A stretch of 51,357 nucleotides of DNA from NCBI GenBank assembly GCA_964436765.1, contig CAYTEH010000007.1, positions 1 to 51,357 of the forward strand, given 5' to 3'. The notes under the pieces are model-generated. The model was given only the letters and a program-made list of their open reading frames with translations, did no database searches and was not told the origin of the DNA. Positions 16,838-23,433 of this stretch are shown here, in pieces. Source of the stretch: CAYTEH01 sp964436765. Lineage in GTDB: Bacteria > Patescibacteriota > Gracilibacteria > Peribacterales > Peribacteraceae. Positions within the stretch are counted from its first letter, which is position 1. Every line of letters begins with the position of its first letter. A program made the position numbers and the translations under genes.

Positions 16838-16853
16838 GTGTACGAATGTACAC
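16838..16853. promoter_or_regulatory. Operator-like palindrome between nuclease and methyltransferase
   Basis: Perfect inverted repeat GTGTAC-GAAT-GTACAC, 26 bp upstream of the nuclease start, in the divergent intergenic region. It does not match the C-box and may bind another regulator. Confidence 0.45.
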
Positions 16854-16974
16854 TCAATCTCCTATGACTACTATCAACATGATTCATGGACTACGGGTGA
16901 GACTCGGTTGGTGTCTTCATTGGAATCAAAAACATACTCAGAAAAATTCATTGTGCTATATTCCATATGTCTCT

Positions 16975-18174
16975 ATGTCCAAATCACAACCCACATGCAT
17001 TGAGCTCTTTGCCGGATCAGGAGGGTTAATGCTGGGACTTGAGCGTGCTGGATTTCATACTTTATTAGCAAATGAAATACATCCGCATCCATGTATGACA
17101 TTACGGCATAATTTCCCTAACAGACCCATCATCGAAGGATCAATTAAAGATTTTACAGGCTCATCTCTACTTAAGGCAGCTGGCTACTCAGACGATTTGA
17201 TCGGGAAGATAACTCTTATTGCAGGAGGACCCCCTTGTCAGGGTTTTTCTAATGCTGGACTTAAAAACAAAGCTGATCCTAGGAATACATTGATTGGCGA
17301 TTTCTTGAGAATTGTTAAAGATTTACAGCCAGAATATTTTTTATTAGAAAATGTTACTGGTTTACTCACACTGCATGATGGAGAATTGTTTGAAAATGTC
17401 TTAGAAGAGATTCGTGCTACTGGTTATCAGTTTAGTTACAAAATACTGTGTGCTGCAGATTATGGTGTACCTCAAATGAGAAAGCGCTTGATTGTTCTTG
17501 GTTCTAGACATGGACTTCCTCCGCCACATCCCGAACCAACGCATATTTCACCCAAAGAAATAAATCTGTTTTCCCAATTTTTGCCGAAGTACGTTACTTG
17601 CGGAGAAGCTTTAGCAGATCTACCTCCTGTTAACAGCGGTGAAACCGCTTACAAATATTCGAAAAAGCCCACAACTGCTTATCAAAAATTAATGAGGGAA
17701 AAAGCTGTGAAAGTGCATAACCATGAAGCAAGCAAACACAAGCCTGAGACTGCTGCTTACTATGGACTAGTTCCTCCTGGCGGTAATGCAATGCATATTC
17801 CTGATCATTTAAGAAAGAAAAAAGTAGGTATGCAACGGTGGCCAATGAATGGAATTTCAAGGACAATCACGACTGAGCCTACTGATTTTTTACATCCGAC
17901 TCTCAACAGAATTCCTACTGTAAGAGAGATGGCACGAATCCAAAGTTATCCCGATCATTATGTTTTTCTTGGACAAAGAACAACAGGCAATAAGATGCGC
18001 AGACTGGGGTATTGCTCCCAAACACAACAAGTAGGAAATTCAGTTCCACCTCTTCTTGCAGAGGCAATTGGAAAATCAATTTTGAGGCATGCTGGTTATA
18101 TGCCTGAAGAATCTATGCAATGGAAAGAAAGCAGCTTGTCTCTCCAGCCCAAGATGGTTCTCGCCAGATCCTAG
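16975..18174 (+). CDS. DNA (cytosine-5-)-methyltransferase, type II R-M
   Basis: A 399-residue C5-cytosine methyltransferase with the ordered motifs: I ELFAGSGGLMLGLERAG, IV GGPPCQGFS with catalytic Cys88, VI FLLENV, VIII QMRKRLIVLGSR, and IX-X ending TQQVGNSVPPLLAEAIG. It protects host DNA from the endonuclease encoded on the opposite strand. The longer frame from 16846 is not used, because motif I begins right after ATG 16975; a TATATT -10 candidate lies 12 nt before that ATG. Its 3' end overlaps the convergent endonuclease gene by 99 bp, which is unusual. Length is typical for a stand-alone Dcm-type enzyme. Confidence 0.93.
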   Translation: MSKSQPTCIELFAGSGGLMLGLERAGFHTLLANEIHPHPCMTLRHNFPNRPIIEGSIKDFTGSSLLKAAGYSDDLIGKITLIAGGPPCQGFSNAGLKNKADPRNTLIGDFLRIVKDLQPEYFLLENVTGLLTLHDGELFENVLEEIRATGYQFSYKILCAADYGVPQMRKRLIVLGSRHGLPPPHPEPTHISPKEINLFSQFLPKYVTCGEALADLPPVNSGETAYKYSKKPTTAYQKLMREKAVKVHNHEASKHKPETAAYYGLVPPGGNAMHIPDHLRKKKVGMQRWPMNGISRTITTEPTDFLHPTLNRIPTVREMARIQSYPDHYVFLGQRTTGNKMRRLGYCSQTQQVGNSVPPLLAEAIGKSILRHAGYMPEESMQWKESSLSLQPKMVLARS

Positions 18175-18954
18175 ACCTCTTGCTCTGCTTGCTGTGACAT
18201 AAGCTCCATCCAAAAGTGCTGCATCGTATTTTAATAGGTTACGCGGTCCAGCTTCTGCAGAGAAATCAGGCTGTTGCTCAGCAAGGTCTGTACAGATTGC
18301 GATGTATTTCATTTTGCTAAGAAAAATTGAATTTGAGGCAGACAAATTTGGCAAAGCACCATGAATTGCAGCAATTCTTAACAGATTCCAAAAGGGCACG
18401 TTATGAAATCTGTCCTTTAAAGTGGATTTGATAGATATCATGTAGATATCGGCATCAGGATTAGTTGGATTAAATGCAATTAGATCAGCATCTATTGGCG
18501 TCTTAAGAGGTTCACCCCCAAGCAACAGAACCACCTCAAAGTGCTGTTTAGTAGCACCATGACAATGACGCAACATATCTGATCTAAAAGGTAAGATGCA
18601 ATAATCTGCAGACGCATTTTTCAGAGAGTGTGCAATTGCCAAGCCAACAAAACGCTCAAACATTTTCCCAGTATTTGATTTCAAAAATTGCATCGCTGCC
18701 TGATTGTATTGCGGAGTGGCAATTTCAAATCCCTTTGATGCCGCATAGTCAAAAGCAAGTTGCTGGAGGCGCTTCCTATGATCATCCATACAAAGATCTA
18801 GGGTATCTAAGGTTGCTTCTGCGCCATTCGTAGAATGTTTTTCTAAAAAGGTCGGCCACCATAAATCTCTTAGCCGCCCCAACACACTTGCTGCAGGTGC
18901 GGATTGCATTTCCTCCAAATACATATCATTGATTTGAATTGCCTGTGCGCTCAT
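18076..18954 (-). CDS. Type II restriction endonuclease, Cfr10I/NgoMIV/BsaWI-like active site
   Basis: A 292-residue protein. PIDADLIAF (D155/D157) followed by YMISIKSTLKDRF (S174-x-K176-S177) is the variant active site of the Cfr10I/NgoMIV/BsaWI group, in which Ser replaces the acidic residue before the catalytic Lys and the motif continues K-x-S-x-(K/R)-(E/D)-R. Enzymes of that group often recognise sites with a CCGG core; that this one does is inference. ATG 18954 overlaps the TGA of the C-protein gene (ATGA), so the two are translationally coupled. Its last 99 bp overlap the 3' end of the methyltransferase gene on the other strand. Confidence 0.8.
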   Translation of the reverse strand: MSAQAIQINDMYLEEMQSAPAASVLGRLRDLWWPTFLEKHSTNGAEATLDTLDLCMDDHRKRLQQLAFDYAASKGFEIATPQYNQAAMQFLKSNTGKMFERFVGLAIAHSLKNASADYCILPFRSDMLRHCHGATKQHFEVVLLLGGEPLKTPIDADLIAFNPTNPDADIYMISIKSTLKDRFHNVPFWNLLRIAAIHGALPNLSASNSIFLSKMKYIAICTDLAEQQPDFSAEAGPRNLLKYDAALLDGAYVTASRARGLGSGENHLGLERQAAFFPLHRFFRHITSMPQN

Positions 18955-19181
18955 TTTTTGTTTTTAGGAAGATTTGATGCAAATTTCAAAAACTCATCCA
19001 TGCTTAAATCTAAAGCATTTACAATCTTCTCAAGGCTATCGACTGTGAAATTTCGATTCATGCGTTCGATGCCCGAAATATAAGTTCTATCGAGACCACA
19101 TCTCGAAGCCAGTTTTTCCTGACTGAGTCCTTTGTCTTTTCGTAGACGTACAAGAGCCGCAACAATTCTTTTTCTAAGCAT
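18951..19181 (-). CDS. R-M controller (C) protein, XRE-type HTH
   Basis: A 76-residue helix-turn-helix protein: RLRKDKGLSQEKLASRCGLDRTYISGIERMNRNFTVDSLEKIVNALDLSMDEFL. The size and the RTYISGIER recognition helix are those of restriction-modification controller proteins, which bind C-boxes, activate their own gene with the endonuclease gene and delay restriction until the DNA is methylated. The C-box lies just upstream (19200-19228). TATTCT ends 6 nt before the ATG, so the mRNA is leaderless, as reported for several C genes. The stop overlaps the endonuclease start. Confidence 0.9.
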   Translation of the reverse strand: MLRKRIVAALVRLRKDKGLSQEKLASRCGLDRTYISGIERMNRNFTVDSLEKIVNALDLSMDEFLKFASNLPKNKK

Positions 19182-19187
19182 ATTGCT

Positions 19188-19228
19188 AGAATATTTTTAG
19201 TATCTAATAAGTCCACGGACTATAAGTC
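19188..19228 (-). promoter_or_regulatory. C-box operator and -10 of the C/R operon
   Basis: On the minus strand: GACTTATAGTC (19218-19228), spacer CGTG, then GACTTATTAGATAC (19200-19213), then TATTCT at 19188-19193. The tandem GACT...AGTC-type sites separated by CGTG closely resemble the Esp1396I-type C-box pair. The second, degenerate site sits next to the promoter, where the C dimer would switch from activation to repression. Confidence 0.8.
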
Positions 19229-19368
19229 ACATACAATTAGCAGTATCAGGCAAGATACTGTAGGTGTTGTGTTAATAAATTGTCGTTAATGCTGACCTTG
19301 CAATTTCTTAAATTTAGAAGTGTTAGCACTTGAAAGTCGCCCCTAAGCAATCCTAAGGTCTGTTCACT

Positions 19369-19527
19369 ATGACTGACTTTCGAGACCAACTTTCCAAGCA
19401 ATACAAAGGAGTTGACTTCACCAATGCAATCGCACTGCTCGTACTAATGAAACAGATTCAAGAATAGGAACCTCTTTCCGCTCCTGATGTCATAGCTATT
19501 GATAGAAATGGGAAATGGTTTTATTGA
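19369..19527 (+). pseudogene. Small gene interrupted by an in-frame TAG
   Basis: ATG at 19369 reads 32 codons (starting MTDFRDQLSKQYKGVDFTNA) to TAG at 19465-19467. The same frame then continues EPLSAPDVIAIDRNGKWFY to TGA at 19525-19527. The joined product would be 52 residues. Other genes here use TAG normally, so a decayed small gene is likelier than recoding. Family unknown. The stop abuts the right direct repeat. Confidence 0.5.
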
Positions 19528-19725
19528 GTTCGGAATCACTCTCGAAAGCTCTTTGACGAATCCAAATTACAAGACCACAAACCGTTTCATATCTCGCGGC
19601 TTCTCCAGTAGTTCTATGAGCGAATGTAGCGAGTAATCAAGCTTTATATATGTTTCTAGAATATCCGTTACATCGCGAGTAAAGAACTGGGGCGGTTCGG
19701 AATTAACCCTAAATGCTCCACCATC
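19526..19725. repeat. Direct repeat, right copy (brackets the R-M locus)
   Basis: Same 200-bp unit as 15689-15888 and in the same orientation. Both edges are sharp: homology starts at GAGTTCGGAATCACT and stops at CTCCACCATC in both copies. Confidence 0.8.
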
Positions 19726-19740
19726 CTTCGCGCAGCGAAG
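19567..19740 (-). pseudogene. C-terminal gene fragment, right copy
   Basis: About 55 codons ending at TAA (19567-19569), with the tail GGAFRVNSEPPQFFTRDV ... PRDMKRFVVL, homologous to the left fragment. Upstream of the homologous part the frame runs into the hairpin-rich segment at 19725-19890 and has no start, so this is a broken gene end rather than an intact gene. Confidence 0.55.
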
Positions 19741-19897
19741 GATGCCGACCGTAGTCTCCTGGACTTAGGTTGTTTCCCTATCTGCGACCACGCTGCGTCT
19801 ACGGATGGCAAGCCACCAGGAGCGAAGGTTGGCTCAAGACGCAGGAGGTTGCCGACCGTAGTCCCGAAGGACGGAGGTCGGCTTTTCTTTTTATTTT
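19725..19897 (+). other. Dense inverted-repeat segment ending in a terminator
   Basis: It contains, in order: a perfect hairpin CCTTCGC-GCA-GCGAAGG; CTCCTGG paired with a distant CCAGGAG; CTGCGTC with GACGCAG enclosing AGCCA/TGGCT; and a final GCCGACC...GTCC-CGAA-GGAC...GGTCGGC stem followed by TTTTCTTTTT (19851-19897), a strong Rho-independent terminator on the + strand. GCCGACCGTAGTC occurs twice (from 19743 and 19851). It has no coding character. It could be a structured RNA or a recombination site at the right side of the R-M cassette. Confidence 0.55.
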
Positions 19898-20910
19898 CCA
19901 ACTCTTTCAACCCAGAAGCGAACAGTTTCATTCATATTTGTGGGCGAAAGTTGAATGTCGGGATACTTATTTTTGAATACTCTAAAAATCTCGTCGGCAA
20001 AAGCCTGACCAATTGTTGGAACATTATCGAAATCCAAAATGATCGATTTAAATTTCTCCAGCCCCGACAGCACCCTGCGAGCCTGGGATCGGGAAACGTG
20101 CACTGTACCAAGTGTGTACAACTTAATCTGGATTTCAGTTTTATCGAAAGCATGCTCATCGGGGTCGGTTTGATATTCTTTAAAGATATCATTCAGATGC
20201 TTCTGCGATTCACAGGAAATTTGAAAAGATACTTTTGTTCCTTTTTTTGACGGTTTTGCTTTCTCAATAAAGATATCCTTCACAAGGTTATTAATAATCA
20301 TTTTTTTGCCAAAGCTCTCCAAGCTAAATATGTCTGCAACTTTCGACGTGAAGAAAATACCTTCACCGGAATGTGCCTGGGGCTGAGTCGTGGTTTTCCC
20401 TTTCAGCAAATCTTGAATCGCTTCCAGCTCAGATTTTAGATGCCGTTTTTGCATCACATTACGGAATACACCGATGCCGAAATCATTGATAATGAAGACG
20501 AGATTTTCATCTCGCTTCTCGACTTCTACCTGAATGTTATTGGATGCGGAATGCTCAATCGCGTTATTGAGCATTTCTGAAAATGCATATTCAAAAATGC
20601 TCCGTACATTCTCAGATAACGATTGTCTGAACTGGGCTCTTCCCTCTACATCCTCCATCACCGCATGTTCTGCCAAATTCTGATTCCGAAATCGCTTTGA
20701 GAATTTCCATTTCACTTTTCCTGCGTGTTTCGGCAATACATATGAGGCCCCTCTTGTGGAGCCAAGTTTTACAAGTAGGCCCTCCTGAATCAATTCACGC
20801 AACATTCTTTGAGAATATTGTCTGCTGATCCCGAATTTTTTCGCGAGATCTTTGGATGTGATTGTTTTCTCTTTAAGCGCTGCCGAAAGAATAGAGCCTT
20901 TTATATCCAT
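19891..20910 (-). CDS. HTH - GHKL ATPase - STAS-like (DUF4325) regulator
   Basis: A 339-residue protein with three parts. Residues 1-70 form a winged helix (TSKDLAKKFGISRQYSQRMLRELIQEGLLVKLG). Residues about 95-235 form a GHKL/HATPase fold with N-box EMLNNAIEHS, G1 DFGIGV and G2-like AHSGEGIFFTSK. The C-terminal DUF4325 domain has VSRSQARRVLSGLEKF and GQAFADEIFRVF. This resembles a one-protein fusion of an anti-sigma-type kinase and its STAS antagonist onto a DNA-binding domain. The ATPase may alter DNA binding; that is inference. TACCAT lies 6 nt before the ATG, and three copies of a 12-bp repeat lie upstream, suggesting autoregulation. Low GC, last gene of the island. Confidence 0.85.
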   Translation of the reverse strand: MDIKGSILSAALKEKTITSKDLAKKFGISRQYSQRMLRELIQEGLLVKLGSTRGASYVLPKHAGKVKWKFSKRFRNQNLAEHAVMEDVEGRAQFRQSLSENVRSIFEYAFSEMLNNAIEHSASNNIQVEVEKRDENLVFIINDFGIGVFRNVMQKRHLKSELEAIQDLLKGKTTTQPQAHSGEGIFFTSKVADIFSLESFGKKMIINNLVKDIFIEKAKPSKKGTKVSFQISCESQKHLNDIFKEYQTDPDEHAFDKTEIQIKLYTLGTVHVSRSQARRVLSGLEKFKSIILDFDNVPTIGQAFADEIFRVFKNKYPDIQLSPTNMNETVRFWVERVGK

Positions 20911-20916
20911 ACCTTC

Positions 20917-20922
20917 ATGGTA
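20917..20922 (-). promoter_or_regulatory. -10 element of the HTH-ATPase gene
   Basis: TACCAT on the minus strand, six nt from the ATG at 20910. TTTACA within the operator repeats sits 17 nt upstream as a possible -35. Confidence 0.5.
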
Positions 20923-20934
20923 GCATTAACTTTT

Positions 20935-20978
20935 TTAATTGTAAACTTAATTGTAAACAGAGTTTTTTAATTGTAAAT
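20935..20978. promoter_or_regulatory. Triple direct repeat, probable operator
   Basis: TTAATTGTAAAC at 20935-20946 and 20947-20958, and TTAATTGTAAAT at 20967-20978. The first two are adjacent and the third starts 20 bp after the second. Placed 25-68 bp upstream of the HTH-ATPase start and covering its -35 region, they are good candidates for that protein's own binding sites. Confidence 0.65.
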
Positions 20979-21085
20979 AACTCTATGAAACTTCATGCCT
21001 TCCATTAGCCTTTAACAGCTCATATGAACGTATAATTGCCTCTTCGATCTGGTTCAATCTTTTGCGCACCACCTCTACCAACCCA

Positions 21086-21116
21086 CAAAAAGAAGGCGCG
21101 GGTTGCCCCGCGCCTT
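21086..21116 (-). terminator. Rho-independent terminator of the fasciclin gene
   Basis: Ten-bp perfect stem AAGGCGCGGG/CCCGCGCCTT with a 4-nt loop, followed on the minus strand by CTTTTTG. Confidence 0.85.
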
Positions 21117-21141
21117 GCCCTGCCAGAAAATTAGGTTTGTG

Positions 21142-21729
21142 TTACGGAAGCAAGACTGCGTTGATCATGTGAATCACGCCATTGCTCGCACGAAGGTTCG
21201 GACGAATGACGCGCGCAGTGTTATTGGGAGTGTCGATCATGATCATGCCTTTACTGCGATACACGGTAATGGGAGCGCCGGAGAGAGTGGTGAGCTGCAC
21301 TGGCCCCGAGAGCGTCGCCTTGATCACGTCCGCCAGGCTGTATTCGCCCGCAACAACGTGGTACGACAGTATGGCGATGAGCTGATCCTTATTTTCGGGC
21401 AGCAGCAGAGATTCCACGGTTCCGGGAGGGAGGCTATCGAACGCGGCATTGGTCGGCGCAAAGAGCGTGATGGGAGTACTGGTTCCAAGCAGATCGGCAA
21501 TTCCTGCGGCGCCGACGGCTGCGAACAGCGTCGAAAGATTTTTCGTTTTACCCACGACCGCGGGCACGGTTTGGGAACTGCTGCCACGCATAAACGCCTG
21601 GGGACTCTGCGGCGAGTGCGTGTTCCAGGCGGCGGCAGATGCCGGTGACACCGTCACGAAGACCGCGATGGCCGTAACGCCAGCGGCGAGCGACAGGAGT
21701 CGCGTCTGTACGAGGGAACGATTGTTCAT
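21142..21729 (-). CDS. Secreted fasciclin (FAS1) domain protein
   Basis: A 195-residue exported protein. Residues 1-33 form a signal peptide (hydrophobic LLSLAAGVTAIAVFVTV, cleavage after SPASA-A). One FAS1 domain follows, with LSTLFAAVGAAGIADLL, TLFAPTNAAFDSLPPGTVESLL, LSYHVVAGEY and the C-terminal NGVIHMINAVLLP. FAS1 proteins mediate adhesion or stress-related surface functions; in bacteria they are often encoded beside ECF sigma factors, as here. ATG 21729 gives a correct signal peptide, so the longer frame to 21792 is not used. Divergent from the ECF sigma gene. Confidence 0.9.
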   Translation of the reverse strand: MNNRSLVQTRLLSLAAGVTAIAVFVTVSPASAAAWNTHSPQSPQAFMRGSSSQTVPAVVGKTKNLSTLFAAVGAAGIADLLGTSTPITLFAPTNAAFDSLPPGTVESLLLPENKDQLIAILSYHVVAGEYSLADVIKATLSGPVQLTTLSGAPITVYRSKGMIMIDTPNNTARVIRPNLRASNGVIHMINAVLLP

Positions 21730-21792
21730 AAAATGTTGGGAAGAAAGAAATAGAACACACAGGTATACGGATGAACACTGAAAGTGTGACAT

Positions 21793-21824
21793 CGGCGAGA
21801 AACGCCGTCTGAACGGTGTAGTAT
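21793..21824 (+). promoter_or_regulatory. Promoter region of the ECF sigma gene
   Basis: TAGTAT (21819-21824) ends six nt before the ATG at 21831. Upstream lies a perfect hairpin CGGCG-AGAAA-CGCCG (21793-21807) between the divergent fasciclin and sigma genes, a possible operator for both. Confidence 0.5.
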
Positions 21825-21830
21825 TGGGCC

Positions 21831-22412
21831 ATGATCGCTTCGCAGACTCGGGATTACGTCGCCGAAACGAAGGAGTTTCTCGCGCACATGGACAAACAAC
21901 GCTCCTTCGTACTGAAATACCGGGAATTCAAGGAGAAAATCCTGCATTACTTTCTGTATCGCCTGAAAGGTGACCGGCAGGTGGCGGAGGATTTGTCGTG
22001 TGAGTTGTTCATAAAGGTCTATGAGCGGTTTGCGCAGTACGATGACCGATACGCGTTCAGCACATGGATCTACACGATTGCGCGCAACATGCTTATTGAT
22101 TACTTCCGCTCCCACGCGCACTCCGGCACCGCACAGCTGGAAGCTGCCGAGCACCTGTCGACGGACGAAGAGCAGTTCTTCGACGTCATGGATCGAGTAC
22201 AGGAGCGCAAGACGTTGTACGAGGCGCTCAACCGTTTGCCTCCGCTCCAAAAAGAGGCGGTGTATCGAAAGCATCTCCTGCTGCAGAGTACGAGCGAGAT
22301 CGCTCAGTCGCTCGGAAAAAACGAGCCAGCTGTTCGCCAGCTTGTGAGCAGAGGATGCAGAACGCTCCTCGAATTCATGTCCGCGGTTTCGCCGCGGGAT
22401 CCGCATGCATGA
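21831..22412 (+). CDS. ECF RNA polymerase sigma factor
   Basis: A 193-residue two-domain sigma factor. Region 2 is QVAEDLSCELFIKVYERFAQYDDRYAFSTWIYTIARNMLIDYFR; region 4 is ALNRLPPLQKEAVYRKHLLLQSTSEIAQSLGKNEPAVRQLVSRG. No anti-sigma factor of a known class is adjacent. Its 3' end overlaps the convergent LOV gene by 38 bp, and the divergent neighbour is the fasciclin gene. The arrangement suggests that this sigma factor drives the fasciclin gene and perhaps the LOV-DUF2177-TspO genes. Leaderless start (TAGTAT, 6 nt). Confidence 0.9.
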   Translation: MIASQTRDYVAETKEFLAHMDKQRSFVLKYREFKEKILHYFLYRLKGDRQVAEDLSCELFIKVYERFAQYDDRYAFSTWIYTIARNMLIDYFRSHAHSGTAQLEAAEHLSTDEEQFFDVMDRVQERKTLYEALNRLPPLQKEAVYRKHLLLQSTSEIAQSLGKNEPAVRQLVSRGCRTLLEFMSAVSPRDPHA

Positions 22413-22929
22413 TGAATGCTGCGATGGTGTCTTCCTGCTCTTTCACGCGGGAGCGAAGCAGCGTCAACGCTTCCTCCAGCGAGGCCAACGAGGCCGATTG
22501 TGCACGTAGCTTCTGCTGCTGTTCGTGGTATTGCGTCACATCCCTCTGGATGGCGATGAAATGCGTGATGTCTCCCGCGTCGTTGCGGATCGGGCTGATG
22601 GTCAGTCGATTCCAAAATGGCGTTCCGTCCTTGCGATAGTTGAGCAGTTCGACGGTGAGCGGTGTTCCCGCTTTGAGTGCCTGTCGAATGCATGCAATAT
22701 CCTGTGGATCGGTTTGTGGGCCTTGCAGAAATCGACAGTTCCGATGAATGACGTCCTCGAGGGCGTATCCCGTGAGGCGGAGAAATGACTCGTTCGCGTA
22801 GACGAGCGGATTATCTTTTTGGTGCGGATCAGAAATGGTGACGCCCTCTCTCAGGCTTTCAAGCGTGCCGATGGGCGAAAGGAGTGTCGCCGCGAGCGCC
22901 TCAAACGTACGGTCGTAGGACTGAGTCAT
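22375..22929 (-). CDS. Short LOV-domain blue-light receptor
   Basis: A 184-residue protein with a single PAS/LOV domain and no output domain. The LOV signature HRNCRFLQGPQTDP includes the photoactive Cys65. The flavin-contacting residues expected for FMN are present in LLNYRKDGTPFWNRL (N97, N107) and IAIQRD (Q128). The N-terminal cap is about 25 residues, and the C-terminal tail (about 135-175) is a predicted coiled coil for dimer signalling. Such short LOV proteins form a Cys-flavin adduct in blue light and act by protein-protein contact; the partner here might be the ECF sigma factor whose gene it overlaps by 38 bp, but that is inference. TAGAAT lies 9 nt before the ATG. Confidence 0.9.
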   Translation of the reverse strand: MTQSYDRTFEALAATLLSPIGTLESLREGVTISDPHQKDNPLVYANESFLRLTGYALEDVIHRNCRFLQGPQTDPQDIACIRQALKAGTPLTVELLNYRKDGTPFWNRLTISPIRNDAGDITHFIAIQRDVTQYHEQQQKLRAQSASLASLEEALTLLRSRVKEQEDTIAAFIMHADPAAKPRT

Positions 22930-22974
22930 GGCTGCTCCATTCTATCATTGTGGACGCGATGAACCCATCACACG

Positions 22975-23433
22975 TCACCAGATGCGTTGCGCAATGGCGA
23001 AAGTGATTCCCGTCACCACTGCTGCCAGTATCGCCCCCCAGACCATATCTACAACGGTGACCAGGACTGTCCACTGTTTCATCACTGCGAGATTGGTGAG
23101 GTCGTATGTCGCGTAGGCGACGAGCCCGAAAAAGGCGCCTCGCAGCATCGCGTCCGACCATGAATGTTTCTGCATTGCCGGTTCGATCACAAAGAACACC
23201 AGTCCGGCGATGAAGAGGAGATAGAACACGATGGCTGCGCTCCAGCGCACGTCGGGCCTCAGCAGCGTTCCGATCTGCGCGCGATACACATCTTTTGCAA
23301 CCACCCCCAGCCACACCATGTCGAGTGCGAAGAAGATGGGAACGCTGATGACGTAGAGCTTGAGGAACAGTCGGTTTAGCGGAAATTGAGATAGGTGACC
23401 GTGAGTTGCAGGCACGTCGCAAACGCCACCCAT
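22975..23433 (-). CDS. DUF2177 membrane protein
   Basis: A four-helix membrane protein of about 130-150 residues: LFLKLYVISVPIFFALDMVWLGVVAKDVYRAQIG, then AIVFYLLFIAGLVFFVIEPAM, then LRGAFFGLVAYATYDLTNLAV and a last helix VDMVWGAILAAVVTGITFAI. These match the DUF2177 family, whose function is unknown. The conserved domain begins within a few codons of the end of the TspO gene, and no ATG lies right there; I give the in-frame ATG at 23433, while a GTG or another upstream ATG (23466) is possible. The reading frames overlap, so the two genes are probably translationally coupled. Confidence 0.8.
   Translation of the reverse strand: MGGVCDVPATHGHLSQFPLNRLFLKLYVISVPIFFALDMVWLGVVAKDVYRAQIGTLLRPDVRWSAAIVFYLLFIAGLVFFVIEPAMQKHSWSDAMLRGAFFGLVAYATYDLTNLAVMKQWTVLVTVVDMVWGAILAAVVTGITFAIAQRIW

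Noticed and set aside
20990..21060. Second copy of the ssrA 3' end as the far attachment site of the island
   Set aside because: Only GGTTCAAT (8 bp) matches; too short to be evidence.
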